Of a DNA stretch of 64,000 nt, positions 1 to 8,503 are shown piece after piece. How positions within the stretch are numbered: the first letter of the stretch is position 1; each line of letters opens with the position of its first letter. Under the pieces are notes generated by a model. The model was not told where the DNA came from. It did not search any database and saw only the letters and a program-made list of their open reading frames with translations. The translations under genes and the position numbers were made by a program. Source of the stretch: Streptomyces sp. NRRL B-3428 (GTDB taxonomy: Bacteria; Actinomycetota; Actinomycetes; Streptomycetales; Streptomycetaceae); NCBI GenBank assembly GCA_000721375.1, contig JOGW01000012.1, positions 1 through 64,000 of the forward strand, in the 5' to 3' direction.

Positions 1-261
1 CTTGCCGTCCTCGTCCACGTACTCGACCGGCGCGTAGGCGATGTCCGAGCCGACGTTGATGACGCCCTTGCTCTGGATCTCCTTGGGCAGCTTGTCGAAC
101 AGCGGCGCCTTCTTCTCGGAGGACGACTTCGAGGAGCCGCCGTCCTTGCCGCTGCCCGAGCCGCTGTCCGTGGTCTGGTCGCCGCACGAGACGACCAGAG
201 CGAGCGAGCCTACGACGCACAGCGCCGCGAGCGCACGGCGAAAGTCTGAGGGCAGGGGCAT
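1..261 (-). CDS. ABC transporter substrate-binding lipoprotein, N-terminal part (runs off left edge)
   Basis: Only the first 87 codons are present. A signal peptide (MPLPSDFRRALAALCVVGSL) ends in a lipobox with the lipidated cysteine in LVVSCG. A Ser/Gly/Lys-rich linker follows, then the start of a family 3 solute-binding fold (KLPKEIQSKGVINVGSD, IAYAPVEY). Such proteins capture amino acids or related solutes outside the membrane for an ABC importer. The permease and ATPase genes, if adjacent, lie to the left of the window. The family call rests on a short stretch, so the substrate cannot be stated. Confidence 0.75.
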   Translation of the reverse strand, partial: MPLPSDFRRALAALCVVGSLALVVSCGDQTTDSGSGSGKDGGSSKSSSEKKAPLFDKLPKEIQSKGVINVGSDIAYAPVEYVDEDGK

Positions 262-332
262 GACAGGGTCCTTTGCTGGATCGGTGAACGAAGGGATGGG
301 GCGGGGAAGTCCGGCACTTGTGACGCCGCAGG

Positions 333-1886
333 TCAGAAGCTGACTGCGGCCTCGGGGGCGACGACGCGCAGCTGTGCGACGGCGGGATCCACCGCTCCGC
401 GTACGTGGCCATGAGGTGCGGCAGCGGTGGCCTGCAGGAAGTCGACGACCGCCTCGGTGACGACCTCGCCGGGCAGCACATTCGGGATGCCGGGCGGATA
501 CGCGGCCAGGGTGTCGGCGGAGATCATGCCCACGGCGTCCCTCGCCGGGACCACGCGCGTCGCGCTCAGAAAGGCCCGGCGGGCCGACATCCGGGCCTCG
601 CCCGGCGACGGCAACCCCAGCCCGAGCCGGCCTTCCTCGCGCTCCGCGCCCTTCGAGTCCGGCGACGGCAGGCAGTGCAGCGCCTCGACGACGCGGTCCG
701 TGTCGGGCGCCGCACCCGCCGCGATCACCGCCACGACGGCCGATTCGGTCGCCACTTCGACAAGGACCTGATGGTTCCTCATCAGCAGGGCGCGCGCCTC
801 GTATCCACTGATCCCGCCGCGGCGGGTGTCAATGGGGATCCGCAACGGATCGGCGGACACGACATCCGGGAAGCGGTCGAAGGTGTCACTGACGATCGCG
901 AACCGCCCGAGTCGGCGGACGGCGCCGCGGATCCGGTCCGCCGCCGCCACCGAAGCCCCCAGCGCCTCCTGGTTGTTGACCAGACAGGCCCGCGCCACGT
1001 CGAGGGACGCCAGCAGCAGAGCGCTCGCGCTGGTCGACTGCACCATGCGGAAAGCCCGGTCGATCAGCGGCTCGAGACGCTCGGCGTACGGGCCGTGTCC
1101 GAGGTGCAGCATCGCGGACTGGGTCAGGCTGCCGCCCAGTTTGTGGGTGCTGGAGACGACCAGATCCGCACCCTGGCTCAGCGCACCCTGCGGCAGGTCC
1201 GGGTGGAAGCCGAAGTGGGAGCCCCAGGCCTCGTCCACGAACAGCGGGACACCATGGGCGTGTGCGACATCGGCGAGCGCGCGCACATCGGCGACGGCAC
1301 CGAAATAGCTGGGTGTCACGACGTACGCGGCCGCCGCGTCGGGGGCCCGGGCGAGCGCCCGCGCGAGATCTTCGGCGGTGACTCCGTGCGCGATGCCCTG
1401 ATCCGCGTCGACGGACGGGGAGACGAAGCGGCAGTCGAGCCCCGACAGGACGAGCCCGTCGATGACGCTCGAGTGCACACTGCGCTGGACGACAAGGGTG
1501 CTGCCGAGCGCCGGCGCGATGAGCGAGGCGATCTGATTGCCCTGCGAGGCCCCGTTGGTCAGAAACCAGGTACGCCGCGCGCCCCAGGCCTGCGCCGCCA
1601 GGTCCTGTGCCTGTTCCAGGGGCGAACCGGTACCGAGGTCGAGGCCTTCGAGCAGCGGCGGGAAGTCGAGCCGCAAGGGCGCTTCGCCGACGAGCGCGGC
1701 CAGTCGCGCGAAGGGGGCGGGGTCGCCCGCATGCCCGGGGACGTTCAGCCGGAGCCAGTCACGTCCGGCGTGGGCGGCCAGGGCTTCGGCGTACGGGGTG
1801 CGGTGCTGTGCGAGGTACGGCGTGTGCTTCCGAGCGGCATCGAAGCCGCGCTGTGCAGCAAGGGCTGCGGGAGGTGCGCTGTTCAC
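333..1886 (-). CDS. Orn/Lys/Arg decarboxylase family PLP enzyme
   Basis: A 517-residue fold-type I PLP enzyme of the group III basic amino acid decarboxylase family, which makes polyamine-type amines from lysine, ornithine or arginine. The N-terminal region has NVPGHAGDP (residues 48-56). The cofactor site is clear: DEAWGSH at 218-224 and the PLP lysine in SSTHK at 245-249. The C-terminal domain holds PPGIPNVLPGE, typical of the family. It is shorter than the 700-residue enterobacterial enzymes because the N-terminal wing domain is missing, as is usual in actinobacteria. GTG start. It is divergent from the LysR gene at 1960, the likely regulator. Which basic amino acid is used cannot be read from sequence. 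Confidence 0.85.
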   Translation of the reverse strand: MNSAPPAALAAQRGFDAARKHTPYLAQHRTPYAEALAAHAGRDWLRLNVPGHAGDPAPFARLAALVGEAPLRLDFPPLLEGLDLGTGSPLEQAQDLAAQAWGARRTWFLTNGASQGNQIASLIAPALGSTLVVQRSVHSSVIDGLVLSGLDCRFVSPSVDADQGIAHGVTAEDLARALARAPDAAAAYVVTPSYFGAVADVRALADVAHAHGVPLFVDEAWGSHFGFHPDLPQGALSQGADLVVSSTHKLGGSLTQSAMLHLGHGPYAERLEPLIDRAFRMVQSTSASALLLASLDVARACLVNNQEALGASVAAADRIRGAVRRLGRFAIVSDTFDRFPDVVSADPLRIPIDTRRGGISGYEARALLMRNHQVLVEVATESAVVAVIAAGAAPDTDRVVEALHCLPSPDSKGAEREEGRLGLGLPSPGEARMSARRAFLSATRVVPARDAVGMISADTLAAYPPGIPNVLPGEVVTEAVVDFLQATAAAPHGHVRGAVDPAVAQLRVVAPEAAVSF

Positions 1887-1946
1887 GCCGGTGAGCGTCG
1901 CAGGCGCAGAGCCATCGAGGAATACATCAAATGCCTGGGGGGCTCC

Positions 1947-1959
1947 ATAGACTGTCTAT
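1947..1959. promoter_or_regulatory. 13-bp palindrome abutting the LysR start
   Basis: ATAGAC-T-GTCTAT is a perfect palindrome that ends exactly where the LysR start codon begins. TAGACT at 1948 also fits a -10 box (TANNNT) 12 bases before the ATG, and no Shine-Dalgarno sequence is visible, so the LysR mRNA may be leaderless. The palindrome would then be an autoregulatory operator. It lies 61 bp from the start of the divergent decarboxylase. Function is inferred. Confidence 0.5.
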
Positions 1960-2874
1960 ATGCTCGAGCTTCGCCAGTTGCAGGTACTCAAAGCCATCGC
2001 CCGCGAGGGTTCACTCGCCGCGGCGGCCCGCGCTCTGCACTACACGCAGCCCACGATCACCCATCATCTGGCGGCCCTGGAGGCGCACTTCGGGCAGCAG
2101 CTGGTCCAGCGCGGCCCGCGGGGAGCCGAGCTCAACGAACTGGGCAGCGCCCTGCTGCCCCACGTCGAGGCGGCCCTCGAACGGTTGCGCCTTGCCGAAC
2201 AGGAGATCCGCGACCTCGCCGAGCAGGGCGCGCGCGCCGTACACATCGGCACTTTCCCGACGGCGGGCGCACTCCTGCTGCCGCCCGCGGTGAAGGCTCT
2301 GCTCCAGGCCGGCGTGCGGGTCTCCCTCACCGAGGGTGAACTGCCCACTCTGCTCAAGGAGTTGAAAGCACGGCAGCTGCACGCCGCCCTGGTCTTCTCC
2401 GAGCCAGGCGAGCACTTGGACCTGGACGAGGAGTTCGAGCAGCACACCCTGCTCCACGACCCGCTCCAGTTGGTGCTGCCCAAGCAGCACAGATTCGCCG
2501 CCTTGGACCACGTACCCGTGCAGGAGCTCAAGGACGAGGACTGGATCGGCGCCGCCGACCCGGGCGACCCCTGCGACCGCGCCTTGTCACGGGCGTGCGC
2601 GAAGTACGGGTTCCAGCCGGTGTACACGCTGCGGACCGACGACTACGCGGTCGTCCAGGGGTTCGTGGCCGCAGGTGCGGGCATCGCGCTCGTACCGCGA
2701 CTTGCCCTGAGCACCCCGAACAGCGGGGTGGTCCTTCGCCAGCTCGCCGATCTGCCCCTGGCCCGCGAGGTCAGCGTCGCCGCGTTGCGCACTTCGGCGG
2801 CGCCGAGCATTCCCACGTTGGTGGAGCAGCTGCGCAGGCAGGCGCAGATCATTCGTCGGCGGTGGGGGGACTGA
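1960..2874 (+). CDS. LysR family transcriptional regulator
   Basis: 304 residues, the normal LysR length. The N-terminal winged helix-turn-helix is at residues 1-60 (LELRQLQVLKAIAREGSLAA; helix TQPTITHHLAALE). The rest is a type 2 periplasmic-binding-like effector domain (IGTFPTAGALLLPPAVKALL; VVQGFVAAGAGIALVP near the C-terminus). It is divergently transcribed from the Orn/Lys/Arg decarboxylase gene, so control of that gene is the natural inference. The effector is unknown. The start codon is directly preceded by a 13-bp palindrome and no ribosome site. Confidence 0.92.
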   Translation: MLELRQLQVLKAIAREGSLAAAARALHYTQPTITHHLAALEAHFGQQLVQRGPRGAELNELGSALLPHVEAALERLRLAEQEIRDLAEQGARAVHIGTFPTAGALLLPPAVKALLQAGVRVSLTEGELPTLLKELKARQLHAALVFSEPGEHLDLDEEFEQHTLLHDPLQLVLPKQHRFAALDHVPVQELKDEDWIGAADPGDPCDRALSRACAKYGFQPVYTLRTDDYAVVQGFVAAGAGIALVPRLALSTPNSGVVLRQLADLPLAREVSVAALRTSAAPSIPTLVEQLRRQAQIIRRRWGD

Positions 2875-2909
2875 CGCAGGCCTGGGGCTCGCGCCGCACC
2901 CGCTGAGCT

Positions 2910-2934
2910 GTGCCGGGTCATGTGCGCCCGGCAC
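2910..2934. terminator. Hairpin after LysR
   Basis: GTGCCGGG and CCCGGCAC form a perfect 8-bp stem with a 9-base loop, 35 bases past the LysR stop codon. It lies between convergent genes (LysR and ROK), which suits a transcription terminator. No U-run follows, which is common in this group. Confidence 0.55.
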
Positions 2935-3042
2935 GGACGCCGGCCCCGCGGTCGAGGCCACAGCACACAGACTCTCCTCGACAGTGGCGCCGCCCTGCGA
3001 CACCCGAGCGGCCTCGACGCCGCCACCCGCACCACCCCGCCC

Positions 3043-3996
3043 TCACGCCCCCGCCCGCACCACCCGGTCCTCAACACGCAGCGCCGCCGCAGCCGCCCCG
3101 ACAAGTCCCGCATCCGTCCCGGTCATCGCGGGGACGACCACCAGGTCCTGCACGAAGGAGAGCGTGGCGTACTCGCGCAGCGCGCGGCGCAGCGGTGCGA
3201 AGAGGATGTCGCCGGACTTGGCCACTCCCCCGCCGATCACCGCGATCTCCACCTCCACGAGCGTGGCCGTGGCGGCGACGGCGGCGGCGAGTGCCTGCGC
3301 CGCCCGCTCGAACGAGGCCAGCGCGACCGGGTGCCCGGCACGCGCGGCGGCCGCCACCGCCGTGGCCGAGGTGTCGCCGTCGGGCCCGGGCTGCCAGCCG
3401 CCGTCGATCGCCCGCCGGGCGATGTTGGGTCCACTCGCGATCCGCTCCACACAGCCGCGCGCCCCGCACGGGCAAGGGTCACCGTCCAGGTCGACGCTGA
3501 TGTGCCCGATGTGGCCCGCGTTCCCGGTCGGCCCGGGGTGCAGCTTGCCCCCGAGAACCAGCCCGCCGCCCACGCCGGTCGAGACGACCATGCACAGCGC
3601 GTTGTCGTACCCCTGGGCCGCGCCCTGCCAGTGCTCGGCCGCGGTGATCGCCACTCCGTCGCCGATCAGCTCGACGGGCAGCCCACCGGTGATCCCGCGC
3701 ACGTGCTCCACGAGCGGATAGCCGCGCCAGCCGGGGATGTTGACCGGGCTGACGGTGCCGAGCGAGGCGTCCACCGGGCCCGCGCTGCCGATGCCCACGG
3801 CCTGGACCTCCGCCCACAGCGGCGAGGCGATGAGCTCGTCGAAGACCAGCTCGACGGCGCGCATCACCGTGGCGCCGTCCTCCCGCGCGGGCGTCGGACG
3901 CTGCGCACGCACCAGAATCCGGCCGGCGCCGTCCACGAGCGCACCGGCGATCTTGGTGCCGCCGATGTCGAGCGCGGCGACGAGGGCGTTCTGCAT
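3043..3996 (-). CDS. ROK family sugar kinase
   Basis: A 317-residue ROK protein (repressor/ORF/kinase). It has the ATP phosphate-binding motif DIGGTKI at residues 10-16, the catalytic-region sequence VGIGSAGPVDA, and the zinc-binding signature CPCGARGCVE, which marks true ROK kinases such as glucokinase or N-acetylglucosamine/mannose kinases. There is no N-terminal helix-turn-helix, so it is an enzyme and not a ROK repressor. ATG at 3996 was chosen over an upstream in-frame start because it begins the ROK domain and follows GGGAGA. It is divergent from a LacI repressor with a shared operator, so it probably takes part in sugar phosphorylation under LacI control. The sugar is unknown. Confidence 0.88.
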   Translation of the reverse strand: MQNALVAALDIGGTKIAGALVDGAGRILVRAQRPTPAREDGATVMRAVELVFDELIASPLWAEVQAVGIGSAGPVDASLGTVSPVNIPGWRGYPLVEHVRGITGGLPVELIGDGVAITAAEHWQGAAQGYDNALCMVVSTGVGGGLVLGGKLHPGPTGNAGHIGHISVDLDGDPCPCGARGCVERIASGPNIARRAIDGGWQPGPDGDTSATAVAAAARAGHPVALASFERAAQALAAAVAATATLVEVEIAVIGGGVAKSGDILFAPLRRALREYATLSFVQDLVVVPAMTGTDAGLVGAAAAALRVEDRVVRAGA

Positions 3997-4090
3997 CACG
4001 GTGGGTCTCCCGGTCGGTGAAAGCGCCACAGGCGCCCGAAGAGGCAACTTCTCCAGGTCGCAGACGCAGGTCGACAGTCTCTCCCGGCCT

Positions 4091-4102
4091 GACAACGTTG
4101 TC
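4091..4102. promoter_or_regulatory. LacI-type operator between the ROK kinase and lacI
   Basis: GACAACGTTGTC is a perfect 12-bp palindrome with the central CG step typical of LacI/GalR operators. It lies between the divergent ROK kinase and LacI regulator genes and could repress both. Confidence 0.7.
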
Positions 4103-4201
4103 TAGGCTCTATGCTCGACGCCACACGTATGCGATGCCCACAGGTCGCGCGTACGGGGAGAAAACCATGCGCAACGCGCACTTGAGAACAGGACGGCATA
4201 C

Positions 4202-5239
4202 GTGGCGGATTCAGCCAGGGGGAACGAGAGCCGCTACGGCAACCGACCCACCATGAAGGACGTGGCCGCACGCGCGGGGGTCGGCCTCAAGACGGTCTCC
4301 CGGGTGGTCAACGGGGAGTCCGGGGTCACGCCCGACACCGAACGACGCGTCCAGGAGGCCATCGACGCACTGGGCTTCAGGCGCAACGACAGCGCACGCG
4401 TGCTGCGCAAGGGCCGCACCGCGAGCGTCGGCCTCGTACTCGAAGATCTCGCCGACCCGTTCTACGGACCGCTGAGCCGCGCGGTCGAGGAGGTGGCACG
4501 GGCGCACGGCGCGCTGCTGATCAACGGTTCGAGCGCGGAGGACCCGGACCGGGAGCAGGAGTTGGCACTCGCCCTGTGCGCACGCCGGGTCGACGGGCTC
4601 GTGGTGATCCCCGCCGGTGACGACCACCGTTATCTGGAGCCGGAGATCAAGGCCGGGGTCGCCACGGTCTTCGTGGACCGCCCCGCGGGCCGGATCGACG
4701 CGGACACGGTCCTCTCCGACAACTTCGGCGGGGCGCGCGACGGCGTCGCCCACCTCATCGCGCACGGCCACCGGCGGATCGGCTTCATCGGCGACCAGCC
4801 GCGGATCCACACCGCCGCCGAGCGTCTGCGCGGCTACCGCGCGGCGATGGAGGACGCCGGTCTCCCGGTGGACGAGTCGTGGGTGTCCCTGGGCACGACG
4901 GACGCGGGGCGGGTGCGTACGGCCGCCGAGACGATGCTGAACGGTCCCGATGCGGTCACGGCCATATTCGCGGGCAACAACCGAGTGACCGTCACCGTCG
5001 TCCGCGTCCTCGCCGGACTCTCCCGCCAGGTGGCCCTCGTCGGTTTCGACGACTTCGAGCTGGCGGATCTGCTGGATCCCGGCGTGACGGTCATCGCCCA
5101 GGACGCGGCGGCGCTGGGGCGTACGGCGGCGGAGCGGCTGTTCCGGCGGCTCGACGGCGCCCATGACCTGGGGGCGGAACGCATCGAACTGGCCACGCGG
5201 TTGATCGCCCGCGGGTCCGGGGAGCTGCCGCCGTCCTGA
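4202..5239 (+). CDS. LacI family transcriptional regulator
   Basis: 345 residues. The LacI helix-turn-helix occupies residues 17-40 (TMKDVAARAGVGLKTVSRVV), followed by a periplasmic-binding-protein-like sugar domain (ASVGLVLEDLADPFYGPL; HRRIGFIGDQP; TAIFAGNNRVTV; VALVGFDDFELADLLDPGV). It uses a GTG start preceded by AGGACGG. It is divergent from the ROK kinase, and the palindrome at 4091-4102 is the probable operator. The likely role is sugar-responsive repression of the kinase and of itself; the ligand is not predictable. Confidence 0.93.
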   Translation: MADSARGNESRYGNRPTMKDVAARAGVGLKTVSRVVNGESGVTPDTERRVQEAIDALGFRRNDSARVLRKGRTASVGLVLEDLADPFYGPLSRAVEEVARAHGALLINGSSAEDPDREQELALALCARRVDGLVVIPAGDDHRYLEPEIKAGVATVFVDRPAGRIDADTVLSDNFGGARDGVAHLIAHGHRRIGFIGDQPRIHTAAERLRGYRAAMEDAGLPVDESWVSLGTTDAGRVRTAAETMLNGPDAVTAIFAGNNRVTVTVVRVLAGLSRQVALVGFDDFELADLLDPGVTVIAQDAAALGRTAAERLFRRLDGAHDLGAERIELATRLIARGSGELPPS

Positions 5240-5254
5240 CGGTCGCGGGGAGGC

Positions 5255-6991
5255 TCAGCAGACCGGAAGCCCCGGCACCGGTGCGTCGTTGTCGCCGCCC
5301 TCGATGTAGACGTCGCTCACCCAGACGCCCGCATTGCCGCTGTCGTCGTCCGTCTTGGCCCACCACACGTTGGTCCACTCGCCGTGGGTCTCGCGGCGGC
5401 CCAGGTTGGACTGGCAGAAGAAGTAGTTGGTACCCGCGTTGAGGACGCCTACCTCGGTACCCGACGCGGAGTAGGACTTGGCAGTCGTCCAGACCTTGCA
5501 GTTGTACTTGCCGCCGCCGATCGACGTGCACGACGGGGGCGGCGCCTGGGTGCCGCCTCCCGTGGTGGTGCTGCCGCCGTCGGTGCCGCCCGAAGCCGAG
5601 CCTCCGCCGTCCGAACCGCCCGAGTCCGTACCGCCGTCGCCCGTCCCACCGCCGCTCCCCCCTCCGACTGGGCGCGACGGTGTGGGCGAGGCGGAGGGGC
5701 TGCCCTTGGAACGCTTGGACGTCGGTGACTTGGTGGTGCTGCTCGGCGAAGGGCTGTCCTTGTCCGCCGCCTTGTCGTCCGAAGGCTCGACGGTCGTACC
5801 GGGCGAGCGCTCGGAGGCCGAACTCCGTGGCGTATCGCGGTCGTTGAGCAAGACGAAGGCGCCGCCCGCCCCCGCGAGGACGGTGACACTCGCGGCCACG
5901 ATCAGTGCCGTGCGTCCGCGGCGTCGCGTCGCAGGGACCGGCCCGGCGGGGACGGTGGCGACGACCGGTTCGGGCTGCTGCCACACGGCAGGGCCGAACC
6001 CTGGCGGCACGGGACCGGGCCGGCTCACCTCGGTGGGCGTACGCGGATCGCCGTCCCCGGGCGGCACGGGCGCTCCGGCCGGCGCAGCGCCCAACCCCCT
6101 CAGCACAGCCGTCGACTCGTCCTGGGATGCCGCCCGTGCGACCTCGCGCAGCAGTCGCGCCGCCGTCTCGGCGTCCGGACGCGCGCCAGGTTCCTTCGCC
6201 ATCAACTGCCGCAGTACGGGGGTGAGCGGGCCCGCGCGTACCGGCTCAGGGAGCGGTTCGACCACGATCGCGGTCAGCGTCGACCAGGTGGACGTACGGC
6301 GGAACGGCACCGACCCCTCGACCGCCCCGTACAGCGTCGCGCCCAGCGCCCAGATGTCGGACGCCGGACCGGGGTCCTGCCCCTGGGCGCGCTCGGGCGC
6401 CAAGTAGTCGAGCGAACCGACGAGTTCACCGCTGCGGGTCAGATGCGTGGACGAGCCGTCCCCCGGGTCCTCCATCGTGGCGATGCCGAAGTCCGTGAGG
6501 ACGACACGTCCGTCCGCCGCCAGCAGGATGTTGCCCGGCTTCACGTCCCGGTGCAGCACTCCCGCACGATGGGCGGCGGCAAGCGCCTCCATCACGTCCG
6601 CGCCGATACGGGCCGCCTCGCCCGGTGCGAGCGGGCCGCGCTCACGCAACACCGCATCCAGGGAAGGCCCGTCGACCAGTTCCATCACGATCAGCGGGCG
6701 TCCGTCGGCCTCCGCCACGTCGTGCACGGCGACCACCGCGGGATGGCGCACCCGCGCCGCGGCACGGGCCTCGCGCTGCATCCGCACGCGGAGCGCGGAC
6801 AGTTCGGGTCCGGCCGCGTCCGCGTAGGTGCGCAGCTCCTTGACCGCGACCTCGCGCCCGAGGATCTCGTCGTAGGCGCGCCACACGACGCCCATTCCGC
6901 CGCGGCCGAGCCGCGCGATGATCCGGTAGCGCCCCGCGAGCACCCGCCCTTCGCCCGCGTTCTCCTGTGTCGATTCCCCCGAAGACACCAC
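5255..6991 (-). CDS. Membrane-anchored Ser/Thr protein kinase with extracellular C-terminal domain
   Basis: 578 residues. A Hanks-type kinase domain spans about 21-285, with glycine loop LGRGGMGVV (28-36), ATP lysine K51, catalytic HRD at 147-149 and DFG at 167-169, so it should be active. A Pro-rich juxtamembrane linker is followed by one transmembrane helix (about 361-383) and a long Ser/Thr/Gly-rich stalk. The outer domain of about 90 residues (from about 488) has four cysteines and many aromatics (KVWTTAKSYSASGT, WTNVWWAKT) and resembles bacterial SH3-like domains. It lacks PASTA repeats, so it is probably a receptor kinase sensing an extracellular cue. The start codon lies in a 12-bp inverted repeat. 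Confidence 0.92.
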   Translation of the reverse strand: MVSSGESTQENAGEGRVLAGRYRIIARLGRGGMGVVWRAYDEILGREVAVKELRTYADAAGPELSALRVRMQREARAAARVRHPAVVAVHDVAEADGRPLIVMELVDGPSLDAVLRERGPLAPGEAARIGADVMEALAAAHRAGVLHRDVKPGNILLAADGRVVLTDFGIATMEDPGDGSSTHLTRSGELVGSLDYLAPERAQGQDPGPASDIWALGATLYGAVEGSVPFRRTSTWSTLTAIVVEPLPEPVRAGPLTPVLRQLMAKEPGARPDAETAARLLREVARAASQDESTAVLRGLGAAPAGAPVPPGDGDPRTPTEVSRPGPVPPGFGPAVWQQPEPVVATVPAGPVPATRRRGRTALIVAASVTVLAGAGGAFVLLNDRDTPRSSASERSPGTTVEPSDDKAADKDSPSPSSTTKSPTSKRSKGSPSASPTPSRPVGGGSGGGTGDGGTDSGGSDGGGSASGGTDGGSTTTGGGTQAPPPSCTSIGGGKYNCKVWTTAKSYSASGTEVGVLNAGTNYFFCQSNLGRRETHGEWTNVWWAKTDDDSGNAGVWVSDVYIEGGDNDAPVPGLPVC

Positions 6992-7043
6992 TGCCCCGTC
7001 CGTCCGTAACGCGTCGATGCGCGTACAGACTACGGGGCAGTGG
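6988..7043. promoter_or_regulatory. 12-bp inverted repeat covering the kinase start codon
   Basis: CCACTGCCCCGT (6988-6999) and ACGGGGCAGTGG (7032-7043) are perfect inverted arms with 32 bases between. The kinase GTG start lies in one arm, and no ribosome site is seen. In mRNA the arms would enclose the start codon; in DNA they could bind a dimeric regulator. Function is inferred. Confidence 0.5.
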
Positions 7044-7066
7044 TGACAGCGTTGACCGCTGCCGTA

Positions 7067-8356
7067 CTACTTGGCGGAGGCCGTCAGGTCCGCGCGGCGC
7101 GGGCCCGAGTACGACTGCAGACGGGCCAGCGTGAGGCCGGTAAGACGGGCGACCTCGCCGCTGTCGAGCGCACCGCAGTCGAGGCCGCGAAGGAGGTAGC
7201 CGGCCAGCGCCTTGGCGGTGGCGGGCTCGTCCATGACGGCGCCGTCGACGTGGTTGGCGTAGGCGGCCAGACGCTTCGCGGCGGCCTCGAAGCCCTCGCG
7301 GTAGAAGGCGAAGACGGCCGCGTAACGCGTCGGGATGTGCCGCGGGTGCATGTCCCAGCCCTGGTAGTAGGCACGGGCCAGGGCGCGGCGGGTGAGGCCG
7401 TAGTGCAGGCGCCACGCCTCGTGGACCTGCTCGGTGGTGCCGATGGGCAGCACGTTCGTCGAGCCGTCGGAGACACGCACGCCGGTGCCGGCCGCGGCCA
7501 CCTGCATGATGGCCTTCGCGTGGTCGGCGGCCGGGTGGTCGCTGGCCTGGTAGGCGGCGGAGACGCCGAGGCAGGCGCTGTAGTCGAAGGTGCCGTAGTG
7601 CAGTCCGGTCGCGCGGCCCTCGGCGGCGTCGATCATCCGCGCGACGGTGGCGGTGCCGTCGGCGCCGAGGATGGACTGGCTGGTCTCGATCTGGATCTCG
7701 AAGCCGATACGGCCCGCGGCGAGGCCGTGGGTCTTCTCGAACTGCTCGACCAGGCGCACCATCGCGGTGACCTGCTCGGGGTAGGTGACCTTCGGCAGCG
7801 TGAGGACGAGACCGTCGGGCAGACCGCCGGCCTGCATCAGACCGGTCAGGAAGACGTCGAGCGTACGGATGCCGCGGTCGCGGACCGGCGCCTCCATGCA
7901 CTTCATGCGGATGCCCATGTACGGAGCGGCGGTGCCGTTCTTGTACGCGTCCGAGATCAGCTGCGCGGCACGCGCGGCGTCCGCGTCCTCATCCTTGCCC
8001 TTGTAGCCGTCCTCGAAGTCGACCCGGAGGTCCTCGATCGGCTCGCGCTCCAGCTTCGCGCGCACACGCTGGTAGACGGGCCCGGCGAGTTCGTCGCTCA
8101 GACCGAGTACCTTGGCGAAGGTCTCCGCGTCGGGCGCGTGCTCGTCGAGGGAGGCGAGGGCCTGGTCGCCCCAGGAGCGGATGGTGTCGGCCTGGAAGAC
8201 CTCACCGGGTACATAGACGGTGTGCACGGGCTGGCGGGTGCCGGGGTCTCCCGGGTAGCGGCGCTCGAGCTCGGCGTCGACCGGGGCGAGGGAAGCGCTG
8301 ATCTCCTCGCTGAACGCACCCGCGAGGCTCGTCGCCACCTTCTCTTGCTGACCCAT
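7067..8356 (-). CDS. DUF6986 family (HpcH/HpaI aldolase / citrate lyase-like) protein
   Basis: 429 residues. The sequence fits the DUF6986 family, a branch of the HpcH/HpaI aldolase-citrate lyase beta superfamily with a TIM barrel acting on CoA-thioester or 2-oxo-acid substrates. Recognisable blocks are DLRVDFEDGYKG (metal-binding acidic strand), PYMGIRMKCME, GFEIQIETSQSIL (the conserved Glu strand) and LHYGTFDYSACLG. In other streptomycetes such genes are often near glyoxylate or ureide genes, but none are visible here. The ATG is preceded by GGAGGGTG. The reaction is not known to me. A 15-bp palindrome lies 25 bases upstream. Confidence 0.75.
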   Translation of the reverse strand: MGQQEKVATSLAGAFSEEISASLAPVDAELERRYPGDPGTRQPVHTVYVPGEVFQADTIRSWGDQALASLDEHAPDAETFAKVLGLSDELAGPVYQRVRAKLEREPIEDLRVDFEDGYKGKDEDADAARAAQLISDAYKNGTAAPYMGIRMKCMEAPVRDRGIRTLDVFLTGLMQAGGLPDGLVLTLPKVTYPEQVTAMVRLVEQFEKTHGLAAGRIGFEIQIETSQSILGADGTATVARMIDAAEGRATGLHYGTFDYSACLGVSAAYQASDHPAADHAKAIMQVAAAGTGVRVSDGSTNVLPIGTTEQVHEAWRLHYGLTRRALARAYYQGWDMHPRHIPTRYAAVFAFYREGFEAAAKRLAAYANHVDGAVMDEPATAKALAGYLLRGLDCGALDSGEVARLTGLTLARLQSYSGPRRADLTASAK

Positions 8357-8380
8357 TCCCGCACCCTCCGACTCACTATT

Positions 8381-8395
8381 TTCCGCTTCACGGAA
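8381..8395. promoter_or_regulatory. Palindrome upstream of the DUF6986 gene
   Basis: TTCCG-CTTCA-CGGAA is an inverted repeat 25 bases upstream of the ATG, followed within 10 bases by a weaker TCCG/GCGAA pair. The form resembles operators of IclR-type regulators of glyoxylate/ureide genes in Streptomyces. That link is inference only. Confidence 0.4.
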
Positions 8396-8503
8396 TCAAC
8401 AATCCGTATAGCGAAGTTATCTGGGGACCTTCCTCCTGGTCAACACCTTGTTGAGTCACCATGGAGCCTGCACCTCATGGTGACCGCCGAGCAAGGAGAC
8501 CGC

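Noticed and set aside
405..2339. Long plus-strand open frame of over 600 codons opposite the decarboxylase
   Set aside because: Arg/Gly/Pro-rich translation with no domain; it is the antisense shadow of a clear PLP enzyme and LysR gene in GC-rich DNA.
7040..8503. Plus-strand open frame joined to the EEP phosphodiesterase gene
   Set aside because: This part is antisense to the DUF6986 gene, has no motif, and the EEP domain begins only after a good ribosome site at 8493-8498.
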